Part shown: one piece after another, positions 1 to 5,985 of the stretch
Numbering within the stretch: position 1 is the first letter of the stretch
Layout: every line of letters begins with the position of its first letter
DNA from: Oscillospiraceae bacterium
GTDB taxonomy: Bacteria; Bacillota_A; Clostridia; Oscillospirales; Oscillospiraceae
Direction of reading: 5' to 3'
DNA: 6,681 bases
NCBI GenBank assembly: GCA_017550765.1
Contig: JAFZOC010000296.1
Coordinates: 1-6,681 of the forward strand
Program-made: the position numbers and the translations under genes
Notes under the pieces: model-generated
Database searches by the model: none
Told to the model about the DNA's origin: nothing
What the model saw: the letters and a program-made list of their open reading frames with translations, nothing else

Positions 1-3000
1 AGCAGATGCCATGCTCCGTGGTCTCTGCGATGACTTCGGCCTGCAACGACGTCACATGGCTCTCGTCGTGGCTGCAGGTGAAGACCGCCTGAGCGCTGCC
101 GTAGTCCTCCGCCCAGATCCAGGCGGGCTCGCCCCAATCGTGGCCGACGGGCTCCAGCTCCCGGGTCTCTGTCTTGCCGCAGCCGGCGCAGACCCGACCC
201 TCTTCTCCGGGCTCTTCGCAGCCGGCGGGCACGGTCACGCCCCATTCGGCCCAGTCGTGGGCCTTGTGGATCACCGCGTAGCCGTCGATGCTGTCCTCCT
301 CCGTGCAGGAGACTTTTGCCAGGATCGTCGCCATACCGGAGTAGTCGCAGATCCCCTTCACGGTGATCTCCACCACATCGTCCTCCAGAGACGCGAAGCT
401 CACAAGGAAGTCCTTGTTCTCCTCCAGCTCCGTGCAGTCGTAGGTGACCGCCAGGGTGTAGGCGGCGCTGCCGTTTGTACCCAGGGAGAACACCGCGGCC
501 AGCTTGTCGCTGTCGGTGAAGCACTTGTCCGACATGCCGTAGCAGCGCAGCACCGCCGCATCGCTGCTCTTCTTGACGTAACGGATCGTCAGGGTCCCGT
601 CCTCGCCGGCGGTCTTCTGCCCCACGAAGAGGATGTTGTCGTTGTCCAGCAGCACCAGCTCGTCCGAGCTGCGGACCGCCAGGATCAGGTACTCCTCCCC
701 GGGCATCAGGCCACCGAAGGAGGCGGTGAAGACGGTCTCGGTGGCCGGGCTTTCCGTTCCGCTGAAGGAGGCCAGACTGATATAGCCGCTGACATTCCCC
801 GGCTCGGGCTCCGGCTGGTCAACGGGACCGGGCTCGGGCTCGTCGATCGGCTCGGGCTCTTCCACAGGGGCCGGCTCGTCGACTGGCTCGGGCTCCACTG
901 TGGGCTCCGGTCCGTCCGTCGGATCGGGATCGTCGACGAGCTCGATCTCTCCGTCCTCCGGCTCCTCCAGGTCCTCCAGCTCCTCCTCGGGCGCCAGCGC
1001 CAGATCCCCGTCACTGCAGTGGATCGTGATGCTCGTAAGGACATTGTTGCCGCTGGAAATGGAGATGGCCTGCCACTGGGCCATGGTCCCGCAGAAGAAG
1101 AGTTCCGTCAGGCCGCTGCAGGAGTAGAAGGCATTTTTACCAATGCTGGTCACCATGCCTAGGATCCTGATCTTGGTCAAGCCGCTGCAGCCATAGAAGG
1201 TAGAGGCAGAGATCGTCGTCACTCCCTCCGGCAGTTTGATCTCCCTCAACATGCTGCAGCCGTAAAAAGCTTTGCTCCCAAGGCTTGTCAGATCACTCGG
1301 GATATGCAAGGTCTCCAGCTCGATTTGGCCGGAGAAGGCCTCGCTCCCGATGCTGGCGATCTCATCGTTCAGCGTTATCGTGGTCAGATACCGAGCGGAA
1401 GTGGTATTGAACACCAGATCCGGGATCTGCGTCGCGTCCGTCACATGTACCGTCTTTAAAGAAGTGGGCGGCGTCTGGTTGTGCCAATCTCCATACTGGT
1501 CGCGGTATCGGAAGAAACCGACCAGGCCGGCAAACGCACTCGAGTTGTCTGGCGACGTCGTTTGTGTCCGGCTGCTCCCCACAAAAGGTACCGACAGGCT
1601 CGTCAGGCTCGAGCAACCGAAGAGTGCTCCCTGGCCAAAGCTCTCTACGCTGTTCGGGAAGCTCATCTCCGTCAGTGAGGTGCAGTTTGCGAAAGCGCAT
1701 TTCCCCACGTCGGTCACTGTTTCCGGGATGGTAACGTAAGTCAGCTTTTTGCAGTCGGAAAACGCGGATCCCGGGATCTTCGTCACGCCTTCCGACAGGC
1801 GCAGTTCGGTGATCAGATCTGTCCCTTTTACAGACCAATGCGCGAAATCCGAGGAGAATTCCTTCACTTGATCTTTCCATGGGGTCTCGGTGATCGCACC
1901 GTCGGTGATCTGGCCGTCTCCTTTCACGATCAGGATCCAGAAGTCGTCAAAGCCGCACATCTCTGCCGTCAGTTCCGGACCGCAGCTGCCCAGATCGATG
2001 GTATTGTCGCTGTAGGTGACGATGGCCTCCAGCAGAGGAGTATTGTTCCCGGCGACATCCACCTCGTCCCACTCTGTCTCCATGCCCAGATAGCGGACGC
2101 TCTTGCTCTTCTTACCGGTGTTCTGCATCTTGGTGCAGCCTGAGAAGGCCCCGTATCCGATCCTTGTGACAGAGAAGGGGATCTTGATCTCCAACAGATT
2201 CTTGCAGTTCTTGAAGGCATAGTCCGGGATCGTCCCGATTCTGCCGGGCAGCCAGACGGTGACCAGCTTTTCACAGGCTTCAAATGCGTGGGCTCCGATC
2301 TCCGTCACCGTATCAGGGATCGTGACCTCCGTGAGCTGGCCGCAGCCATAGAAGGCCCATGCGCTCAGGCGGGTGATCCCGGTCTCCAGGACCAGGTCCT
2401 CGATGTCCTCCCGGTCGTTGGCCCACCACTGCTCGGTCTCATCGGCCAAGTCCCACATGGAGCCACTGCCCGTGATAGTCAGGGTGCCAGCGCTGCTGAG
2501 GGTCCAGAACAGATTGTCTCCGCACTGGCCGCTGTCTATGATGGAGGCGTTGAAGATCAGCTTCGCGTTCAGCAGGGGCTCGTTCCCGCTCTCGATATGC
2601 TCCCGCAGCGTCCGCCAGGTCTGTTTGTTCCCGTCGTAGACGACCTCCTTCAGCTTGTTCCAGTTCTTGAAGGCGTTTTCCCGGATGCTCGTCACCGAGC
2701 GGGGGATGGAGACCCGCTCCACATTTATGGCGCCGCGAAAAGCGTCTTCGCCGATCTCCGTCACCGTGGCGCCGATCTGCAGGTCCGTCAAGGTGTTGTA
2801 TCCTTCAAAGGCCCAGTTGCCCACACGGGTGATGCCGTTGCGGATGATGATCGTATGGACAGGCTGGACCTCTTCGTACCCCGTGGCATAGGTCTGCCAG
2901 GGCGGGGCACTCTGATCCGTATAGTCCGGGATCTCCCCGCTGCCTGAGAGGATCAGGATCCCGTCGTTGTAGTAATCCCAGTGGATCACGGCGCCGTCTT

Positions 3001-5335
3001 TGTCGGTAACATCGCCTTCCTTCTTCTCCGCTTCCTCAAGGACCATATAGTATTCCCGGGCTTTGTCGTCGATCTTATAGATCTTCTCCCCGAACCAGCC
3101 GCCGCCGTAGGCCTTGATCCGGTATTCCCCGCTGGGCAGGAAGACGGAGATGCTCCCGTCCTCCCCGGTGATCAACTCCGCGTCCTGCACATATTTCCCA
3201 TCCGTGGACGTGATGCTGACCGCCATATCCTTCAGCAGGAAGGGCGTCAAGTCATAGTTATAGGAGACATTATGGACGATCTGCACTAAATTGCCGATCG
3301 CCACCGTCTTAGTCGCCACGTCCATATGGCTCAGGGTGGTCAGCGTCAGCCGGTAGCGTCGGTTCGGGCAGAGCCCCAGACCGAAGGCAAGATCCCCGCC
3401 CGATAGCGAGGCGTAGAAATCGCAGATCTTGTGGGTGTAGTTACAGATCTCCCAGGTCAACGTCGCCTTGTCCTTCAGGATATCCTTCAGGATCTTCAGC
3501 TCCACCGAGGCGTTGATAAAGAAATAGATCTCTCCTGTTGTGCAGAGATCGCAGTCGTGGATGGACTCTGCTGTCGGATCCGTTTCGCCGAGATCATCCG
3601 TCGAACTCATTGAGCCCGTCACCCTGACCCCCGGTTCGATATTCAGGGAGATGAAGCCCACCTTTTCATTCAAGACCTCGATCCCGACCTCTATCTTGAA
3701 GCTGAACGAGAGCGTACCTTCCAGCTTCACGGTGGTCTTCGGCTCCAAACCGGTCTCGCTGGAGATCTCCTTCCACTCGCTGCCCTTGGGTCGGCTGCTG
3801 TCATACTCAAAGCCGCTCTTCTCCTCCCAGGCAACGGTAAAGCTCAACTTCGCCTCAAAGCTTACGACGAATGTCGAAGTCACCACGGCATTGATGCCGG
3901 GGAAGAGCGCAACTCTGATATCCGGCAGTTCAATATTCAAGAATTCGATCTTTCCCTTGACCGAGCCGGTTATAGAGAAGGATTTGCTCAGCTCCGTGGA
4001 GGTGTACTTCCAGGAGGAGCTGATATAGTACTGAAAGGTCAGTGCGCCCTTGAACGAGAGCTTTACGTTGACCTCGTAGGATGACTCTCCCGCGGTCCCG
4101 CTGCCGTCCCAGAAGGAGGTCCCGGTCCCCGGGTCAACGCTTTTTTCCTTGTCGGTCTTGAACAGGTCCACGTCCAGCTTCAGATCTGTTTCATACTTGT
4201 GGGTCCCCGGAGGGCTTCCCATCACCAACGTCGGACCCATACCGTCGGGCTCCGCCGTGCCGCACGCGGCTTCCGGACTGCCCGTCTCCGGGGAAAAGAT
4301 CCCGCTTTCGCCGTACTCGATCCCGCCGTCAGCCTCGGCCGATGCGCTGGCCTCCGCCTCGGCAAAGATCTGGTCCACCTCCGCGCTCACGTCCTCGTCC
4401 GTCAGCACGGTAACACCCTCGTCCATGTTGCTGCAGTCCACGGTCTGCTCCGCGCCGGATGTATCCGCGTTGATGCGGATGACCTCAAAGAAGATGTCCG
4501 CCTCCGCCTCCGTGTCGTCCGTCAGGCTCACGCTGTCGTTCTCGACCGTCAGCCCAGTCACGAACACTAAGGTCAGCTCATGCTCCAGGCTCCAGTGGGC
4601 CAGCTTGTCCCCGTTCTGCAGGGCCAGTGCCGCTGCGTCCGCCGCCGTGATCGTATAGCTGCCGTCCTCGTTCGCGCTCAGGTGGTCCGTCTCTGCCGTC
4701 TCCCGCAGGATCGCCACGTCCTCCGCCAGAATGCCGAAGTTCGCGTCCGAGCCGTCCGGCGCTTTGCCCGGCGTGAACACCACCAGTCGGTCCCCAGCCG
4801 CCTCGTACTCCGAGAGCGGCGCGTTCAGAAAGGCCTGAAACTCCGCGGTGTAGTACCGGCTGACGTACTCCTCGCAAAGCGGCTCGTGGCTCCCGGTCCG
4901 AAGCAGATAAGCCCCCACGATGAAGGTCGCTGGGATCTCCTCGCTGAGGCTCAGCTCCACCAGATCCATATTCGCCGGGGCGTCCGCCATCACCGTGGTC
5001 AGCAGTTTCAAGACGTCCGGATCGTCGTCGTAGATCGCGTCCTCGTAGATCGCCACTACCACCTGGGCGTCCTCGTCCGTGTTGTAGCTGACGGTCACAA
5101 CGTCGTCTTCCACCGACACGCCGTTGACGTGGCAGGGACCGGCCTCCTCCGTCTCCTCTGCATCATGCTGGATCCCGTTCAGCAGGACCCGGCCCAGGCT
5201 GTTCTGCGCCTGCAGCTCCAACTCTGCGTCATTGCGGATCTGGGGCTCCCCCTCCGCAGCTGTGGCCACGGGGAAGAAGCTCATGCACAGCGCCAGCGCC
5301 AGAAACAGGCAAAATACTTTTTTCACAGTCTTCAT
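1..5335 (-). CDS. Giant secreted BspA-type leucine-rich-repeat surface protein (3' end beyond window)
   Basis: Reading from ATG at 5335, the frame stays open for 1778 codons to the left edge, so the protein is longer than this. Residues 1-26 are a Sec signal peptide (Lys-rich start, Leu/Ala core, ATA before the cleavage site). Residues 27-410 are acidic, with an Ala/Glu stretch near 324. Residues 420-655 are beta-rich with paired cysteines (C595/C598, C631/C638, C656). About 656-765 resembles a carboxypeptidase-regulatory-like fold (PSGEYRIKAYG). Residues 778-1440 hold about 15 LRR_5 repeats such as TEVTIPDTVTEIGAHAFEAC. A Glu/Pro linker (1449-1513) follows, then an Ig-like domain and an MBG/YDG-like stretch (VKGICDYSG). 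From 1693 come Cys/His modules (HDW, CxxC at 1716-1719, HDWGEP at 1732). Family knowledge suggests a cell-surface binding or adhesion role; the ligand is unknown. The anchor (LPXTG, SLH or other) would lie outside the window. No frameshift was seen. Confidence 0.93.
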   Translation of the reverse strand, partial: MKTVKKVFCLFLALALCMSFFPVATAAEGEPQIRNDAELELQAQNSLGRVLLNGIQHDAEETEEAGPCHVNGVSVEDDVVTVSYNTDEDAQVVVAIYEDAIYDDDPDVLKLLTTVMADAPANMDLVELSLSEEIPATFIVGAYLLRTGSHEPLCEEYVSRYYTAEFQAFLNAPLSEYEAAGDRLVVFTPGKAPDGSDANFGILAEDVAILRETAETDHLSANEDGSYTITAADAAALALQNGDKLAHWSLEHELTLVFVTGLTVENDSVSLTDDTEAEADIFFEVIRINADTSGAEQTVDCSNMDEGVTVLTDEDVSAEVDQIFAEAEASASAEADGGIEYGESGIFSPETGSPEAACGTAEPDGMGPTLVMGSPPGTHKYETDLKLDVDLFKTDKEKSVDPGTGTSFWDGSGTAGESSYEVNVKLSFKGALTFQYYISSSWKYTSTELSKSFSITGSVKGKIEFLNIELPDIRVALFPGINAVVTSTFVVSFEAKLSFTVAWEEKSGFEYDSSRPKGSEWKEISSETGLEPKTTVKLEGTLSFSFKIEVGIEVLNEKVGFISLNIEPGVRVTGSMSSTDDLGETDPTAESIHDCDLCTTGEIYFFINASVELKILKDILKDKATLTWEICNYTHKICDFYASLSGGDLAFGLGLCPNRRYRLTLTTLSHMDVATKTVAIGNLVQIVHNVSYNYDLTPFLLKDMAVSITSTDGKYVQDAELITGEDGSISVFLPSGEYRIKAYGGGWFGEKIYKIDDKAREYYMVLEEAEKKEGDVTDKDGAVIHWDYYNDGILILSGSGEIPDYTDQSAPPWQTYATGYEEVQPVHTIIIRNGITRVGNWAFEGYNTLTDLQIGATVTEIGEDAFRGAINVERVSIPRSVTSIRENAFKNWNKLKEVVYDGNKQTWRTLREHIESGNEPLLNAKLIFNASIIDSGQCGDNLFWTLSSAGTLTITGSGSMWDLADETEQWWANDREDIEDLVLETGITRLSAWAFYGCGQLTEVTIPDTVTEIGAHAFEACEKLVTVWLPGRIGTIPDYAFKNCKNLLEIKIPFSVTRIGYGAFSGCTKMQNTGKKSKSVRYLGMETEWDEVDVAGNNTPLLEAIVTYSDNTIDLGSCGPELTAEMCGFDDFWILIVKGDGQITDGAITETPWKDQVKEFSSDFAHWSVKGTDLITELRLSEGVTKIPGSAFSDCKKLTYVTIPETVTDVGKCAFANCTSLTEMSFPNSVESFGQGALFGCSSLTSLSVPFVGSSRTQTTSPDNSSAFAGLVGFFRYRDQYGDWHNQTPPTSLKTVHVTDATQIPDLVFNTTSARYLTTITLNDEIASIGSEAFSGQIELETLHIPSDLTSLGSKAFYGCSMLREIKLPEGVTTISASTFYGCSGLTKIRILGMVTSIGKNAFYSCSGLTELFFCGTMAQWQAISISSGNNVLTSITIHCSDGDLALAPEEELEDLEEPEDGEIELVDDPDPTDGPEPTVEPEPVDEPAPVEEPEPIDEPEPGPVDQPEPEPGNVSGYISLASFSGTESPATETVFTASFGGLMPGEEYLILAVRSSDELVLLDNDNILFVGQKTAGEDGTLTIRYVKKSSDAAVLRCYGMSDKCFTDSDKLAAVFSLGTNGSAAYTLAVTYDCTELEENKDFLVSFASLEDDVVEITVKGICDYSGMATILAKVSCTEEDSIDGYAVIHKAHDWAEWGVTVPAGCEEPGEEGRVCAGCGKTETRELEPVGHDWGEPAWIWAEDYGSAQAVFTCSHDESHVTSLQAEVIAETTEHGIC
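801..894 (-). repeat. Short DNA repeat encoding the Glu/Pro-rich linker
   Basis: The 10-mer GGCTCGGGCT occurs four times on the plus strand, at 801, 831, 849 and 885. On the coding strand it gives the recurring EPEP/PEPEP units of the linker (residues 1449-1513), interspersed with VDE and IDE. Such acidic Pro-rich stretches usually act as extended spacers that hold a domain away from its neighbour. The repetitive DNA could expand or contract by slippage, so linker length may vary between strains; that is inference. Confidence 0.7.
1016..3004 (-). repeat. Three tandem cap + LRR_5 + end-cap modules within the surface protein
   Basis: Residues 778-1440 of the protein fall into three units. Each opens with a short beta cap of the pattern (C)G..L.W.L...G.L.I.G.G: W786 region, C938 (CGDNLFWTL) and C1118 (LGSCGPEL). 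Each continues with 22-23-residue LRR_5 repeats ending in AF..C..L: three in unit 1, four in unit 2 and about eight in unit 3. Each closes with a non-LRR end of the pattern Y.G....W....N..L..A.I, with the Trp at 907, 1089 and 1421. Unit 3 carries an insert of about 48 residues (1249-1296) that breaks its repeat register. The DNA copies are well diverged, so duplication is old or units were acquired separately. Confidence 0.85.
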
Positions 5336-5348
5336 AGCTCTCGTTTCG

Positions 5349-5355
5349 ACCTCCC
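5349..5355 (-). promoter_or_regulatory. Ribosome binding site of the LRR surface-protein gene
   Basis: The minus strand reads GGGAGGT here, a strong match to the anti-Shine-Dalgarno sequence, followed by a 13-nt gap to ATG at 5335. The gap is a little longer than the usual 5-10 nt. No other in-frame start lies nearby, and the signal peptide begins exactly at this ATG, which fixes the start. Confidence 0.75.
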
Positions 5356-5386
5356 TGATCAAAGCTCATAGCAAAAAACCCATAAA

Positions 5387-5415
5387 AATGTAATGTAATT
5401 TTTTATACTTGTCAA
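5387..5415 (-). promoter_or_regulatory. Sigma-A type promoter of the LRR surface-protein gene
   Basis: On the minus strand a perfect -35 box TTGACA (5415-5410) is followed by a 17-bp A/T-rich spacer and the -10 box TACATT (5392-5387, 4 of 6 to TATAAT). Transcription would begin near 5380, leaving a leader of about 45 nt that contains the Shine-Dalgarno site. No riboswitch or attenuator fits in so short a leader. The weak -10 could mean dependence on an activator. Confidence 0.7.
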
Positions 5416-5420
5416 TGACA
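5410..5420. promoter_or_regulatory. Palindrome TGTCA-N-TGACA overlapping the -35 box
   Basis: The plus strand reads TGTCAATGACA, two perfect 5-bp arms around one base. One arm lies inside the -35 hexamer of the LRR-gene promoter, a position where a bound repressor would block RNA polymerase. The arms are short and such a palindrome can occur by chance, so an operator function is only a suggestion. Confidence 0.3.
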
Positions 5421-5662
5421 GAAGAGACCGTCCGCCCGTTCTATACCTCCCTCTCAGGCGCTGTTACGCTCGCTGTCCGGAAACGAGCCGAGCACCACCA
5501 TCAAAGACTGCATGATCAAACAATATATGTCGATCTGCACAAAAAGAAGGCGAGAAAAACGATATATTCGACAAATATTCGTACACTATTAGGGCTTGCT
5601 TTTTCTCTCGTTCAAGACTATGATATGCGCGCTTTGAGGACATCAGAAAGGAGGCCGATACA

Positions 5663-5776
5663 ATGTTTTTCCGTACGTTCTATTCCCTCTGGCTGGAAGA
5701 TCTGCTTGATGATAGGCTGCCTGAGCGCGTGTGTGATAAGAGCATCAACTACTACATCAATAGCATCGCGTTCTGA
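5663..5776 (+). CDS. Possible 37-residue small protein (alternative to the pseudogene reading)
   Basis: ATG at 5663 is preceded by AAAGGAGG (5647-5654) at ideal spacing and gives a 37-residue product beginning MFFRTFYSLWLEDLLDDRLP and ending INSIAF. A possible promoter, TTGCTT (5596) 17 bp from TATGAT (5619), lies upstream, and a stem-loop with T6 follows at 5798-5845. Against it, the same frame is open and protein-like upstream of the ATG back to 5624 (RFEDIRKEAD) and resumes after the stop (EISRLTAKRAAEREM). That makes an internal fragment of a larger broken gene more likely. The AAGGAGGCC would then simply encode Lys-Glu-Ala. No family recognised. Confidence 0.3.
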   Translation: MFFRTFYSLWLEDLLDDRLPERVCDKSINYYINSIAF

Positions 5777-5797
5777 TCGAGGACCGATCAACATGAG

Positions 5798-5845
5798 ATC
5801 TCCCGTCTGACGGCGAAGCGCGCCGCAGAGCGGGAGATGTTTTTT
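5798..5845 (+). terminator. Possible internal Rho-independent terminator
   Basis: ATCTCCCG (5798-5805) pairs perfectly with CGGGAGAT (5831-5838). The loop contains a second short stem (CGGCG with CGCCG), and GTTTTTT follows. This has terminator form for a plus-strand transcript such as the 37-codon ORF. The same bases also read as protein (EISRL through EREMFF), so the structure may be a by-product of coding sequence. The much stronger stem at 5933-5964 is the clear end of this region. Confidence 0.35.
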
Positions 5846-5930
5846 GCGCGATAGACGATAGGGATATCCTCGGTCCGTGCGGACCGAAGATCGCGCGGTA
5901 TCATATCGAGAAAGAACTCAAAGGCGCGTG

Positions 5931-5966
5931 AAAAAAGATCCTCTCCCGAAGGAGAGGATCTTTTGC
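5931..5966. terminator. Bidirectional Rho-independent terminator between convergent genes
   Basis: A perfect 14-bp stem, AAAAGATCCTCTCC (5933-5946) with GGAGAGGATCTTTT (5951-5964), has a four-base loop. On the minus strand the loop is C(UUCG)G, an unusually stable tetraloop, and the stem is followed by TTTTTT, ideal for ending the reductase transcript whose stop is 22 bases away. On the plus strand the stem ends in TTTT directly after the TGA at 5929-5931, so it would also end the broken plus-strand gene. Confidence 0.93.
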
Positions 5967-5985
5967 GTTCATGAGAGGCTGAGGA

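Larger units (their letters stand above)
5414..5931 (+). pseudogene. Decayed or frameshifted protein gene of unknown family
   Basis: No single frame is intact, but protein-like pieces follow each other in the right order across the three plus frames. They include PSTTIKDCMIKQYMSICTK (near 5491-5547), FSLVQDYDM (near 5600-5628), RFEDIRKEADTMFFRTFYSL (5630-5689, continuing to TGA at 5774), VLIEDRST (5770-5793), HEISRLTAKRAAEREMFF (5792-5845) and AIDDRDILGPCGPKIARYHI (5848-5907, continuing to KELKGA and TGA at 5929-5931). The final TGA sits one base before a strong terminator, as a real gene end would. Shifts would be needed near 5455, 5590, 5627 (GCGCGC), 5770, 5792 and in the T6 run at 5840-5845. 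A start at ATG 5414 has no Shine-Dalgarno site and overlaps the promoter of the opposite gene, so the 5' end is uncertain. I do not recognise the family. Alternatives are assembly indels, or a genuine 37-residue gene at 5663-5776, which has AAAGGAGG eight bases before its ATG. Confidence 0.5.

Noticed and set aside
11..1162. Plus-strand open frame of 383 codons opposite the surface-protein gene
   Set aside because: It mirrors the GC-rich codons of the minus-strand gene. Its product is low-complexity Leu/Gly/Val/Arg without family features, and the minus frame has signal peptide, LRR and linker logic throughout.
4580..5371. Plus-strand open frame of 263 codons opposite the N-terminal coding region
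   Set aside because: Arg/Val/His-rich shadow product with no recognisable domain, lying wholly over the clear signal peptide and N-terminal region of the minus-strand gene.
5564..5581. Direct repeat ATATTCG at 11-bp spacing as a regulator site
   Set aside because: It is only two 7-bp copies in an A/T-rich stretch, and it fits the YIRQIF reading of the broken gene.
5774..5790. Small hairpin TGATCG-N5-CGATCA at the stop of the 37-codon ORF
   Set aside because: A six-base stem with no T run; it is too weak to support as a terminator or recoding signal.
5409..5810. Plus-strand frame of 133 codons taken as one intact protein
   Set aside because: It starts with TTG and has no ribosome site. Only parts of it look protein-like, and the better reading switches frame several times, so it is treated as part of the decayed gene.
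5846..5896. Nested inverted repeats as a structured RNA
   Set aside because: The inner palindrome GGTCCGTGCGGACC is explained by coding for Gly-Pro-Cys-Gly-Pro in the final open frame. No known RNA family is recognised.
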